A stretch of 64,000 nt of DNA from MFD09286-c1 sp963701015 (GTDB taxonomy: Bacteria > Bacteroidota > Bacteroidia > Bacteroidales > DTGW01), in contig OY969556.1 of NCBI GenBank assembly GCA_963701015.1, positions 2,480,001-2,544,000 of the forward strand, given 5' to 3'. This document shows, piece after piece, positions 7,396 to 16,911 of the stretch. The notes beneath the pieces are model-generated. The model made no database searches. It saw nothing but the letters and a program-made list of their open reading frames with translations, and was not told where the DNA came from. The position numbers were made by a program, and so were the translations under genes. How positions within the stretch are numbered: the first letter of the stretch is position 1; every line of letters starts with the position of its first letter.

Positions 7396-10059
7396 TTAAA
7401 GATGGGTTTTTAATTTTGATATTAATACAGCAGATTTTACAGGTTTGCTTATAAAATCGATACAGCCCGTATCCAAAGCCTTTTGCATATCTATTGAAGC
7501 TGTATAAGCAGTTTGAGCAACAATTTTTATATCCGGTTTAACCTGTTTTATTTGTTTAACAGCTTCATAACCATCAATATCTGGCAATCTAATATCCATC
7601 AATATTATATCAATTTTATTATTTATTGCTATTGCAACCGCTTCTTTACCATAAATTGTATGCATTATATTTAAACCTAAACCAGTTAAAATTTCTTTCA
7701 TATAATCTGCGTTATACTCATCGTCTTCAACTATTAAAACGGTTTCGCCATTAAAGGATAAATCGTCATTTATTTTTTCAATAATTTCATTTGGTTGGGC
7801 GTATAAAGCATTTTCATATGGGAAAGAAAAATAGAAAGTTGAACCTTTCCCGGGTTCTGATTCAAGCCAAATTTTGCCATTTAAAAGTTTCAATAAACCC
7901 TGAATTATTGTTAAACCCAAACCTGTTCCACCGTATAAACGTGAATTACCTTGATCGACCTGAGCAAAACGTTCAAATATAAGTGATTGTTTATCTTTAG
8001 GAATTCCAATTCCTGTATCGGAAACATAAAATATCAACTTTTGATTTGAATCTAATTGACACCCAACCTCAATGATTCCCAAATCTGTGAACTTATATGC
8101 ATTTCCAATTAAATTAATGAAAATTTGTTTTAACTTCACTTTATCGGTTATAATAAATAACGAAGCAGCGTTACATTCTAAATTTATACTTAATTTTATA
8201 TGTTCTTTATTAATCCTTTTACTGTGTTCAATAAAAAAATCTTCAATTTCTTTAAATATAGGTTCAAGTTTGCACACTTCCTTGTAAACCGGTAATTGAT
8301 TCGATTCAATTTTTGCAATATCGAGTATTTCGGTAATTATTTGCAAGAGATCAGCTGATCGTTGCATAATAATTCTCGAAAACTTTTCAACACTAACTTT
8401 ATCCTGAAACCTGGTAACCAATAATTCTGAAAATCCCATTATTGCATTCATTGGTGTACGAATTTCATGTGATACATTTTGCAAAAATGCTGTTTTCAAC
8501 CTGTCGTTTTCTTCAGCTTTTTCTTTTGCCTGAATTAAATCATTTTCCGTCTTCTTCTTTTCTGTAATATCACGCGAAATTCCCATAATTCCGGAAACAA
8601 TACCATTTTCATAGATGGGTATTTTAGTTGTTAAAACCCAGGTAATACTGCCATCATTTCTGGTTTCCATTTCTTCTTTTTCAACTATAATATCTCCTGT
8701 TTTAATAATCCTTTGTTCATCATCAAATGCCTGACGGGCATGTTGTTCAGAAAATATATCAAAATCGGTTTTGCCTATTGCTTCTTTTGGATTTGAGAAT
8801 CCGAAAAATTTAGCCGCAGCAAAATTTATACGAATAAAACGACTTTTCGTATCTTTAAAATAAATCCTGTCAGGCAAAGCTTCGAATAACTTGCTGAATA
8901 AAAGTTGTTCGCGGTTTAAATTATCATTGGTACTTTTTTGTTCTGTAATGTCCTGTATAGTTCCAAACATTTCAATAAGTTCGCCATTATAATTAAACTT
9001 TAATTTTCCCAGACCATGCACCCAGCGTTCCTCGTTATCGTCGACTTTCGTAATTTTATATACTTTATCAAATGGCAAATGATTTGTTAAAACCTGATGT
9101 GTTAAATAATCGAACATTTCGTTCTTAAATTGTGGATGTATAATTTGCATCCAGCCATCAACATTTTTAACAAAATTTTTGTCTAACCCAAATAATTCGT
9201 CAAGCGTTGGTGAACTTTCCCAAAATCCGGATAAAACATCAAAAACATAGTGGCCTAGTTTTGCAACTTGCTGCGATTCATTCAATAAAGCTTCCTTTTT
9301 TTCAAGGTCATTTTTAATCATTCTAAGTTCATTATTTTGAGCCTGCAATTCCTCTTCACTTGAACGTAATTCTTCATTTATAGAAGCATATTCTTCATTT
9401 AAAGCCGAATATTCTTCATTGCTCTTTTTTAGTATTTGTTTCGAATTATACAACTTTTCAATTATTGGATTTGTAATTTTTAAAAATAAAAAAACACAAA
9501 TTACAATTAATATAAATGCAATAACTACAGCCACTTTTACAGTATTAATATACGGTCGGTTAACTTCTATAACTGGGATTTTGGCAACAATTCCCCATTC
9601 AAGTTCCGGAACATAGGTATATGCAGCATACACCAAATTACCATTGTAATCTTTCGCTTTAACAAAACCTGATTTACCCATTAAGGCTAATTCCATAGGG
9701 TACCCATTGTCATTTATGCCAGGATGTTTAAGAATAACATCCTTTTTTAAAGAGAACAATAATTTTAAACTATCATTATATTTTTTTGCTATTACAAATT
9801 CACCTGAAATACCAAGTTTGTAATATTTGTTTTGCATTTCACCAATAAACTGAATTATTTGGCTACTGCTCATACCATGACTGCTTAATTCCCAAATCAA
9901 GGTTTTCTGACGTTGAACTGTACCTGAAAGATTATTATTTAATGAAGATACTGTTTGATTATATAGTATATAAATTAATGCACCAGTAAGAATAATATTT
10001 GATGCTATAAGAATAGCAAACAGATAAATAATTCGCGTACCTGTGATTAATCGATGCAT
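7396..10059 (-). CDS. Hybrid sensor histidine kinase with two PAS domains and receiver
   Basis: Membrane sensor of about 887 residues (numbered here from the upstream GTG at 10065, residue 1). TM1 lies at about 11-33 and TM2 at about 174-196, enclosing a small Cache-like periplasmic sensor ('YVPELEWGIVAKIP'). A coiled coil (about 205-262) follows, then two PAS/PAC units (about 265-375 and 388-503; 'IQDITEQK' and 'ISRDITEKK'). The kinase core has the H box 'FLQNVSHEIRTPMNAI' (H533), the N box 'NLIGNAYKF', and G boxes 'DTGIGIP' and 'GGTGLGLTI'. The receiver at about 775-889 has the phospho-acceptor D824 ('ILMDIRLPD') and Lys in 'FISKPV'. All catalytic residues are intact. I prefer ATG 10059 over GTG 10065. 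No partner regulator is adjacent. Confidence 0.93.
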   Translation of the reverse strand: MHRLITGTRIIYLFAILIASNIILTGALIYILYNQTVSSLNNNLSGTVQRQKTLIWELSSHGMSSSQIIQFIGEMQNKYYKLGISGEFVIAKKYNDSLKLLFSLKKDVILKHPGINDNGYPMELALMGKSGFVKAKDYNGNLVYAAYTYVPELEWGIVAKIPVIEVNRPYINTVKVAVVIAFILIVICVFLFLKITNPIIEKLYNSKQILKKSNEEYSALNEEYASINEELRSSEEELQAQNNELRMIKNDLEKKEALLNESQQVAKLGHYVFDVLSGFWESSPTLDELFGLDKNFVKNVDGWMQIIHPQFKNEMFDYLTHQVLTNHLPFDKVYKITKVDDNEERWVHGLGKLKFNYNGELIEMFGTIQDITEQKSTNDNLNREQLLFSKLFEALPDRIYFKDTKSRFIRINFAAAKFFGFSNPKEAIGKTDFDIFSEQHARQAFDDEQRIIKTGDIIVEKEEMETRNDGSITWVLTTKIPIYENGIVSGIMGISRDITEKKKTENDLIQAKEKAEENDRLKTAFLQNVSHEIRTPMNAIMGFSELLVTRFQDKVSVEKFSRIIMQRSADLLQIITEILDIAKIESNQLPVYKEVCKLEPIFKEIEDFFIEHSKRINKEHIKLSINLECNAASLFIITDKVKLKQIFINLIGNAYKFTDLGIIEVGCQLDSNQKLIFYVSDTGIGIPKDKQSLIFERFAQVDQGNSRLYGGTGLGLTIIQGLLKLLNGKIWLESEPGKGSTFYFSFPYENALYAQPNEIIEKINDDLSFNGETVLIVEDDEYNADYMKEILTGLGLNIMHTIYGKEAVAIAINNKIDIILMDIRLPDIDGYEAVKQIKQVKPDIKIVAQTAYTASIDMQKALDTGCIDFISKPVKSAVLISKLKTHL

Positions 10060-10200
10060 TCTCACTTATGTACAGAAATTTAAAATGATTTATTTATTTA
10101 ATTATTTTTTATTTCTAATAAATAGTTCTCTTATAATTAAAGTTAATTAATATTTTGCTTTTTTAGAATTGACTTTAGTTAAAACTTTATTAAAAATGTA

Positions 10201-10231
10201 AAAGAGGACGATCCATTGATCAAACCTCTTT
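10201..10231 (-). terminator. Rho-independent terminator downstream of the poly-HAMP MCP gene
   Basis: Stem AAAGAGG/CCTCTTT encloses a second GATC...GATC pair. Read on the minus strand it is followed by a T-rich run (TTTTACATTTTT). It lies 55 bp past the MCP stop codon and 141 bp upstream of the hybrid kinase start, so it separates the two transcription units. Confidence 0.7.
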
Positions 10232-10285
10232 CAACAGGAGGGAATAAAAGCCTACGGACATATAAGACTAATCCCAAAATTTCAT

Positions 10286-12514
10286 TTAAAAGTGAGAATA
10301 ATCGCCATCGTTTATTTCATTTGTTGTTCGCATTTTAAAATCCATACCTTTTGAAGTTTTTTGTTTAGATATATGCTGTACAGATTTTGTGCCGTAAGTA
10401 TATCCATAACGGTTTTCCTTACGCATATTTGCTGCTGCATTATTTTTAAATTGCGATTGTTCAGCAGATGCATCATAATTAAGTTTGAAAAATGCCATAA
10501 TTTCTTTCAATTGCTCAGCTTGTTGCGAAAGCTCTTCAGCATTAGTTGCCATTTCTTCCGAAGCTGCCGCATTTTGCTGTGTAACCTGGTTTAGTTGATG
10601 AATTGCATTGTTTATTTGACCAGCACCTGAATTTTGTTCAATACTTGCAGCTGTAATTTCCTGAACAAGCTTGGTTGTTTTCTCAATTTCTGGTACAAGT
10701 GAAGCCAATTGTTTTCCAGCCCTTTCTGACACCTCAACTCCATTTCTTGACAACTCATCAATTTCATCTGCAGCAACTTTGCTGCGTTCGGCCAATTTCC
10801 TGACTTCTGCGGCAACAACTGCAAATCCTTTTCCATGCTCGCCTGCACGAGCTGCTTCAACAGCTGCATTTAATGCCAAAATATTGGTTTGGAATGCAAT
10901 ATCATTTATGATTTTAATTTTAGCTGCAATATCTTTCATTGCACTTACTGATATTTCAACTGAATTGTTTCCTAATCGTATTCCATCGGAAGCGGCAAGT
11001 GCTATTCTTTCGGTTTGCTGAGCATTGTCAGTATTTTGTTCAATGTTTGAAACCATTTCTTCCATGGATGAGGATACTTCTTCAGCTGAAGAAGCCTGTT
11101 CTGTTGCACCCTGTGACATTTGTTGCGAACCAGTACTAATTTCTATACTTGCAGATGCAATACTATCGGCTACTTTCCTAAATTCAATTATTATGTTTGA
11201 TGTTGATTTCACCATTTCATCTAATGAATTCATCAATTCATCCTTATCCGAACGTTTTTCCAAAGACACGGTTAAATCACCGGAAGCAACCATCTTAGCT
11301 TTTTCAACAATTTGGCCAATAGCCATTATAAGTGAATTTATATTATTTTTAATTTTATTAAAGTCGCCCCTATATTCGTCTTTAATAATTTCAGGCATAT
11401 CACCTATTGAAATTAATTCAATATATTTTGCAGTAACATTCATTGGACCAATAACTGCATCAAGTGTATGATTAAACCCATCAATTATTTTCCTGAAATC
11501 ACCAAAGTGAGTATCCACTTCTACCCGAGTTTGCAATTTTCCATCTATTGCAGCTTTCGCAAGTATATTCGAATCTGATACCAATAAATTTATTGCATCA
11601 ATACATTGATTGAGGTTGTTTTTAATAATATTGAAATCGCCATTATATTCTTCAATTATTTTGGGAGGCACATCTCCTTTTGAGATTCTATCAATATAAT
11701 TAGCTGCAATATTTAACGGATCAATTACTGAATCTAATGTTTCATTCACACCATAAATAATTGACCTAAATTCCTCATTAATTTTTTCAGGTTCACCACG
11801 GATTTGTAATTTCCCATCAATGGCAGCTTTAGTCAACCTTTTTACTTCAAAATTCACGTTTTTAATAATTTTTGTAATTGAATTTGAAATTAATAAACCT
11901 AGTATAACTGCAGCCACTAGTCCTAATATAATCAATATAAACATAAACTGAGCTGATATATTAGCCATTGATGCGTTTTCGTCTGAAATGTTTTTTCCAA
12001 TAGTAATTTTTGATGTGAGCAATCCATATAAACTTTTTTCCATTGAAACAGAATAATTCATCATTATTGAATTGCGCAAAGCCAAAGCATCATCGTCCTT
12101 TTTATCTAATAAATTTGAATTATATATAGCCAATGTTTTCTTTAAGTCGCTGTAATTACTTTTTACATCACTAAACATTCTATTTGCTTCGTCATTATCA
12201 ATAGTTTTTTCAAAAATATCAGCATTAATCTCAAAATCTTTCATCAAATCGTCTTGTTCCTGAATTGTTTTTTGCCTTTCACTTATATCTTTTTCAATAT
12301 ATGTATCGCGATAAACAGCACGCAATTTTTGAAAATCGTTTAACATATTTGCAAGTTGTCCCATTGGATTGGTAACATTTTCATATAACCGAGTATCCTC
12401 TTTGTCAATTTGGTGAATTTTTGATATTCCCACATATCCAATTAAACAAGCAATAATTGCCACCAGGAAAAAACCTGTAAGTAACCAAGTTCGGATAGAA
12501 AAATTCTTAATCAT
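10286..12514 (-). CDS. Methyl-accepting chemotaxis protein with five tandem HAMP-like units
   Basis: A 742-residue inner-membrane chemoreceptor. TM1 (about 9-30) and TM2 (about 188-210) frame a four-helix-bundle type sensor. Then comes an array of five HAMP-like units marked by 'AIDGKLQIRG' (231), 'ISKGDVPPKI' (277), 'AIDGKLQTRV' (322), 'ISIGDMPEII' (368) and 'VASGDLTVSL' (409), spaced 46, 45, 46 and 41 residues. The signalling hairpin has the conserved tip 'IAFQTNILALNAAVEAARAG' (about 539-558) and Glu/Gln-rich adaptation helices. A tail of about 60 residues ends in D-Y-S-H-F, which fits the aromatic-x-x-aromatic pattern of CheR/CheB-binding pentapeptides. Expected to feed CheA through CheW, neither of which is in the window. 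A strong Shine-Dalgarno precedes the gene, unusual here. Confidence 0.95.
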   Translation of the reverse strand: MIKNFSIRTWLLTGFFLVAIIACLIGYVGISKIHQIDKEDTRLYENVTNPMGQLANMLNDFQKLRAVYRDTYIEKDISERQKTIQEQDDLMKDFEINADIFEKTIDNDEANRMFSDVKSNYSDLKKTLAIYNSNLLDKKDDDALALRNSIMMNYSVSMEKSLYGLLTSKITIGKNISDENASMANISAQFMFILIILGLVAAVILGLLISNSITKIIKNVNFEVKRLTKAAIDGKLQIRGEPEKINEEFRSIIYGVNETLDSVIDPLNIAANYIDRISKGDVPPKIIEEYNGDFNIIKNNLNQCIDAINLLVSDSNILAKAAIDGKLQTRVEVDTHFGDFRKIIDGFNHTLDAVIGPMNVTAKYIELISIGDMPEIIKDEYRGDFNKIKNNINSLIMAIGQIVEKAKMVASGDLTVSLEKRSDKDELMNSLDEMVKSTSNIIIEFRKVADSIASASIEISTGSQQMSQGATEQASSAEEVSSSMEEMVSNIEQNTDNAQQTERIALAASDGIRLGNNSVEISVSAMKDIAAKIKIINDIAFQTNILALNAAVEAARAGEHGKGFAVVAAEVRKLAERSKVAADEIDELSRNGVEVSERAGKQLASLVPEIEKTTKLVQEITAASIEQNSGAGQINNAIHQLNQVTQQNAAASEEMATNAEELSQQAEQLKEIMAFFKLNYDASAEQSQFKNNAAANMRKENRYGYTYGTKSVQHISKQKTSKGMDFKMRTTNEINDGDYSHF

Positions 12515-12902
12515 AATATATTCCTCCTGTTTTATTGATAAATAATTTAAATTATTAAAATTATCCCCTTGTAATAAAGTTAAATTTTAAATAATCAACT
12601 ATTTAAAAAATTAAGATGAAATATTGCATATTTAATTGTTATAAAAATTGGGAGAAATGCTGATATAAAATAAATTAGAAAGTGATTTCAATTATGCTTA
12701 TTTATTTTGATAATAGGAAAAAAATTTGTAACTATAGAATATTAATATATTAAAGACGATTTGTCTTAGGAAATATTAAGCTCACTGATGATTGCAACTT
12801 TTGCAGTTTTACAAAGTTTCAAAGGAATTTATACGTATTGGGATAATAATTATTAAGTCTATATAAAAAACATTATATAAAAAATTCTATTAAACATGAA
12901 TT
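12515..12902. other. Intergenic region between MCP start and cysH end
   Basis: This 388-bp AT-rich stretch holds the leader of the MCP gene (with the AGGAGGA box) and the 3' flank of cysH. I see no ORF worth calling, no tRNA and no convincing hairpin. Confidence 0.6.
12522..12528 (-). promoter_or_regulatory. Strong Shine-Dalgarno sequence of the poly-HAMP MCP gene
   Basis: AGGAGGA on the minus strand, 7 bases before the ATG at 12514. Most genes in this window have no such purine box, as is usual for Bacteroidota, so this one stands out and fixes the start. Confidence 0.7.
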
Positions 12903-13607
12903 TTATCGTTTATGCAACCCGCACTCTTTCTGGTCGGGTTGCTCCCACCACCATCGTCCGGCACGAACATCTTCACCTTTTTCAATGGCACGTGTGCATG
13001 GCTGGCATCCGATACTGGGGAAACCATTTTTATGTAAAGGATTATATGGTATATTATTTTTTTCGATATAATTCCAAACCTGTTGTTCTGTCCAGTTTAT
13101 AAGTGGATTTATTTTTATTAAATTATTCACTTCATCCCATTCAACCATTTTTGAATAAAACCTGGTTACCGACTGATCTTTTCGTAAGCCACAAATCCAA
13201 ACGTCAAGTCCGTTAAATGCACGTTTTAAAGGTTCGAGTTTTCGAACTGCACAACATTCTTTTCTATTTTCAATACTCTCATAAAACAAATTAATCCCTT
13301 TTTCTTTCACCATTTTTTCAACTTTCTGGTTATCAGGGAAAAATACTTCAATTGCTAAATTATATTTTTTATTGGTATCGTTAATTAAATTATATGTTTC
13401 AGGAAAAAGTCGTCCAGTATCGAGCGTAAAAATCCTACAATTTTTATCAATTTTTGAAACCATTTCTGTTAAAAGCTGATCTTCCGCTCCAAGGCTTGAT
13501 GATAATGCAATTTTGCCTTTAAATTCATGCAAAAAAAAATGTAATACATCTTCTGCTGAAGATTTTTCGAATTTTGAATTTAGGTTCTGTATCTGCTCAA
13601 TATTCAT
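12903..13607 (-). CDS. cysH: Assimilatory adenylyl-sulfate (APS) reductase, thioredoxin-dependent
   Basis: A 234-residue enzyme of the PAPS/APS reductase family, which reduces activated sulfate to sulfite in assimilation. The PP-loop-like 'IALSSSLGAEDQLL' near residue 33 binds the nucleotide, and 'IFTLDTGRLFPETY' follows. The two Cys pairs that bind a [4Fe-4S] cluster are present: 'RKECCAVRKLEPL' and 'GCQPCTRAIEKGE'. That marks the APS-using (or dual) branch rather than the E. coli PAPS enzyme. The C-terminal catalytic Cys is in 'KECGLHKR', after 'GRWWWE'. No other sulfate assimilation gene is adjacent. The gene diverges from recQ across a 213-bp promoter region. Confidence 0.95.
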   Translation of the reverse strand: MNIEQIQNLNSKFEKSSAEDVLHFFLHEFKGKIALSSSLGAEDQLLTEMVSKIDKNCRIFTLDTGRLFPETYNLINDTNKKYNLAIEVFFPDNQKVEKMVKEKGINLFYESIENRKECCAVRKLEPLKRAFNGLDVWICGLRKDQSVTRFYSKMVEWDEVNNLIKINPLINWTEQQVWNYIEKNNIPYNPLHKNGFPSIGCQPCTRAIEKGEDVRAGRWWWEQPDQKECGLHKR

Positions 13608-13820
13608 TGATAAAATTGTTTAAATTGTTTCCCTTATTTTTATTCGTACTGTAAAATAGAAAAAATGCCAACACTAACAAAATTGATATATACAGCATTT
13701 ATTCCAAAATACATTTGCAAAATTAAACTAATTTAAGACGTAATAGTATTTTAATTTTTAAACATGCAATACAGCTAAACAACTGATTTTATTTAATTTC
13801 GCAAAAACAATTTCGAAAGA

Positions 13821-15734
13821 TTGGAAAAATGTAAGCAAATATTAATTCAATATTGGGGATTCAGTACATTTCGTCCTTTACAGGAAGATATAATAAAATC
13901 GGTATTGGATAACAAGGATACGCTTGCCCTAATGCCAACAGGTGGCGGAAAATCAATTACTTTCCAGGTGCCAACATTATCAAGAAATGGAATTTGTATT
14001 GTGGTTACTCCACTTATTGCGTTAATGAAAGATCAGGTTGAAAGCCTTAAGAAAAAGGGGATTAAAGCTGTTGCTATATATTCCGGATTAACACGTGATG
14101 AAATTGATATTGCTTTAGATAATTGCATTTACGGTGACTTTAAGTTTCTCTATTGCTCACCGGAAAGATTAGGTACCGATATTTTTAAAATAAGGGTACA
14201 AAAAATGAATGTTAGCCTCATTGCTGTGGATGAAGCTCACTGTATTTCACAATGGGGATATGATTTCAGGCCTTCCTATTTAAAGATCACTGAACTTCGT
14301 GATATTTTGCCCGATGTTCCTGTATTGGCACTTACAGCAACAGCAACAACTAATGTGGTTGAAGATATTATGCAAAAACTTCAATTCAGACATAAAGAAG
14401 TCTATCGTAAAAGTTTTGAAAGGAAAAATATTGCATACGTTGTCCGTGAAACCGAAGATAAACTTACTTATCTACTTAAAATTATTCAGTCAACCGAAGG
14501 AAGTGGGATTGTTTACGTGCGGAACCGAATTAAAACAAAAGAAATTGCCGTATTTCTTCAAAAAAATAAAATTTCAGCTGATTATTATCACGCTGGATTG
14601 ACCGATGAAGCCCGTTCGCAAAAACAAAAAGCATGGATGGCAGGAAAAATAAGGATTATAGTTTCAACCAATGCCTTTGGTATGGGAATTGATAAACCCA
14701 ATGTTCGATTTGTAGTGCATTTCGATTTACCCGATTCGCCGGAAGCTTATTTCCAGGAAGCTGGAAGGGCAGGACGTGATGAGAAAAAAGCTTTTGCTGT
14801 ATTACTTTATACGGGTGCAGATAAATCGAATGCCGAAAAAAGAATTGACACAAATTTTCCGGATATTAAAACTATTAAAAATGTGTACAATGCCTTGGGG
14901 AACTATCTTCAATTGCCATATGGAGCTGGTAAATTTTTGGCTTATGATTTTAAATTAGCCGATTTTTCAGCCAATTATAAACTAAATATGTACACTACAT
15001 TTAGTAGTCTGAAAATTCTCGAACAGGAAGGATATATTCAAATAACCGATAATTTAAATAATCCTGCAAAAGTTCATTTTATTGTAAGTAGAGATGATTT
15101 ATATCGTTTTCAGGTTGCAAATCTTGCATTCGATACCTTTATTAAATTATTATTGCGATCGTACGAAGGATTATTTACAAATTATGTTGGAATTGACGAA
15201 AGTTTACTTGCAAAACGGGCAAATACCACTATTGATAACATTTATAAATATTTGAGCAAATTAGCATCGGCTCAGGTATTAAATTATATTCCAAGAAAAA
15301 CCAATCCGGTAGTTGTTTTTACTGAAGAAAGGCTTGAAGACAAAGCGCTGCATATTTCGTTTGATGAATATTCGAAACGTAAAGAGAGATATGTTGATAA
15401 ACTTGAAGCAATGATCCATTATGCTTCGTCAAACAATAAATGCCGCAGTCAGATTTTGTTAAGCTATTTTGGAGAGAAAGACCCTTACCGATGCGGCCAA
15501 TGCGATGTTTGTCAAAAACGAAATGAACTGGATATAAGTAAATATGAATTTGATTTGATTGTTGAAGACTTAAAGAAAAACTTACACCTTGCTCCTACCG
15601 GTTTAAACCAGATTGTTGATGCAAATACTTCGAGGTATGGAGAGGAAAAAATGTTAAAAGTTATACGTTGGCTTTTAGATAATGAGAAAATTAAATATAA
15701 TTCGGAAAATCAATTGGAATGGGAAAACCATTAG
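13821..15734 (+). CDS. recQ: ATP-dependent DNA helicase RecQ
   Basis: A 637-residue superfamily 2 helicase, 3'-5', acting in recombination and fork repair. Motif 0 'FRPLQEDII', Walker A 'MPTGGGKS', DEAH box 'VDEAHCISQWGYDFRPSY', 'LALTATAT' and motif VI 'QEAGRAGRD' are all present. The zinc-binding region shows four Cys ('NKCRSQ', then 'RCGQCDVC'), followed by a winged-helix-like RQC segment. There is no clear HRDC domain at the C-terminus. The start is TTG at 13821: the frame is closed by a TAA at 13776 and contains no earlier ATG, and the TTG places the N-terminus correctly before the 'YWGFSTFRPLQ' motif. The 3' end overlaps the convergent cheB gene by 4 bp. Confidence 0.96.
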   Translation: MEKCKQILIQYWGFSTFRPLQEDIIKSVLDNKDTLALMPTGGGKSITFQVPTLSRNGICIVVTPLIALMKDQVESLKKKGIKAVAIYSGLTRDEIDIALDNCIYGDFKFLYCSPERLGTDIFKIRVQKMNVSLIAVDEAHCISQWGYDFRPSYLKITELRDILPDVPVLALTATATTNVVEDIMQKLQFRHKEVYRKSFERKNIAYVVRETEDKLTYLLKIIQSTEGSGIVYVRNRIKTKEIAVFLQKNKISADYYHAGLTDEARSQKQKAWMAGKIRIIVSTNAFGMGIDKPNVRFVVHFDLPDSPEAYFQEAGRAGRDEKKAFAVLLYTGADKSNAEKRIDTNFPDIKTIKNVYNALGNYLQLPYGAGKFLAYDFKLADFSANYKLNMYTTFSSLKILEQEGYIQITDNLNNPAKVHFIVSRDDLYRFQVANLAFDTFIKLLLRSYEGLFTNYVGIDESLLAKRANTTIDNIYKYLSKLASAQVLNYIPRKTNPVVVFTEERLEDKALHISFDEYSKRKERYVDKLEAMIHYASSNNKCRSQILLSYFGEKDPYRCGQCDVCQKRNELDISKYEFDLIVEDLKKNLHLAPTGLNQIVDANTSRYGEEKMLKVIRWLLDNEKIKYNSENQLEWENH

Positions 15735-16816
15735 CTCGCCGGAAACCTGCTGTTAGCCATTTTAATTACATTGCCAGCAATTTGTTCAAGTGATAAAACT
15801 TTATCAGCAGCACCTAATTTAATAGCTTCATTAGGCATACCAAAAACGACACATGATTTTTCATCCTGAGCAATTGTAAATGCTCCTGCTTCTTTCATTT
15901 CCAATAAACCTTTTGCTCCATCATCACCCATGCCGGTCATAATGACTCCTATTGCATTTTTACCAGCGTAACGAGCCGTTGAGCGGAACAATACATCAAC
16001 CGATGGACGGTGGCGATTTACCAACGGACCTTCTTTTACTTCAACATAATATCTTGCACCACTTCGTTTTAAAAGCATATGATGGTTTCCGGGAGCAATT
16101 AAAGCCCTGCCACGAAGAATTGTATCGCCATTCTCCGCTTCTTTCACTGATATTTTGCAAATTTCATTTAACCTGTTTGCAAATGATCGCGTAAAAAATT
16201 CAGGCATATGTTGCACAATAACAATTCCAGGACAATCAGCAGGCATATCCTGCAAAAAAACCTGCAAAGCATCGGTACCTCCAGTTGAAGCACCAACCGC
16301 AATAACAGCTTCAGTAGTTTGTATCATAGCCTGGTTGTTCTTTGTAATTGGAATTACAACATCGGCTGAATATTTAGGTTGAACAGTAATTTCGGCGTAA
16401 TTTTTACGACGGACTTTAGACATGCCCGCAGCTTTTACAGCATCACAAATTCTTATTTTCGATTCTTCAATAAATTGCTTGGTATTCATTTGAGGCTTGG
16501 TAATAATTTCAACCGCACCATACTCCAAGGCTTTCATGCCAGTCTCAGTACCTTCTGCCGTAAGGCTCGAAATTACAACTACAGGAATTGGATGCTGCGA
16601 CATAATTTTTTTCAAAAATGTCAATCCATCCATGCGTGGCATTTCAATATCTAGGGTAATTACATCTGGAATTTCAGTTTGAATTTTTTTTGCAGCAAAA
16701 AATGGATCAGAAGCCGAACCCATAACTTCAATCTGAGGATCGGATTCCAAAATACTCGCTAAAGTTTGTCTTACAACAGCCGAATCATCAACAATCAATA
16801 CCCTAACCTTCTTCAC
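15731..16816 (-). CDS. cheB: Chemotaxis protein-glutamate methylesterase/deamidase CheB
   Basis: A 361-residue cytosolic enzyme that removes methyl groups from chemoreceptors and is activated by phosphorylation of its N-terminal receiver. The receiver (1-120) has the acidic pair in 'LIVDDSAVV', the phospho-acceptor Asp in 'ITLDIEMPRMDG' and a Thr/Lys end 'IITKPQ'. The methylesterase domain (about 170-355) has the catalytic Ser in 'GASTGGTDAL', His in 'VQHMPEFFTR' and Asp in 'MTGMGDDGAKG'. The start is GTG at 16816, directly before 'KKVRVLIVDD'. It is the last gene of the leftward run MCP-cheR-kinase-like-cheD-cheB, 95 bp after cheD. Normally CheA phosphorylates CheB; no cheA is in view. Confidence 0.96.
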   Translation of the reverse strand: MKKVRVLIVDDSAVVRQTLASILESDPQIEVMGSASDPFFAAKKIQTEIPDVITLDIEMPRMDGLTFLKKIMSQHPIPVVVISSLTAEGTETGMKALEYGAVEIITKPQMNTKQFIEESKIRICDAVKAAGMSKVRRKNYAEITVQPKYSADVVIPITKNNQAMIQTTEAVIAVGASTGGTDALQVFLQDMPADCPGIVIVQHMPEFFTRSFANRLNEICKISVKEAENGDTILRGRALIAPGNHHMLLKRSGARYYVEVKEGPLVNRHRPSVDVLFRSTARYAGKNAIGVIMTGMGDDGAKGLLEMKEAGAFTIAQDEKSCVVFGMPNEAIKLGAADKVLSLEQIAGNVIKMANSRFPAS

Positions 16817-16911
16817 TCGAATATATTTTAAAAAACAAATTTTACTAATTAATTTACTAAATTCTATCGTTTAAAAATTACTTAGCCTTTTAAAATTAAA
16901 TTTCGAAAAAT

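Noticed and set aside
10220..10262. A stretch resembling half of a c-di-GMP-I (GEMM) riboswitch on the plus strand (CAAACC...GGAGGG...AAAAGCCTACGGAC)
   Set aside because: The second half of the motif and the conserved GACGC are missing, no plus-strand gene follows within 3.5 kb, and the region is already explained as the MCP 3' flank with a terminator.
10361..11471. Long plus-strand ORFs opposite the poly-HAMP MCP gene
   Set aside because: They are antisense shadows caused by the codon pattern of the MCP signalling domain; the same pattern recurs opposite the second MCP.
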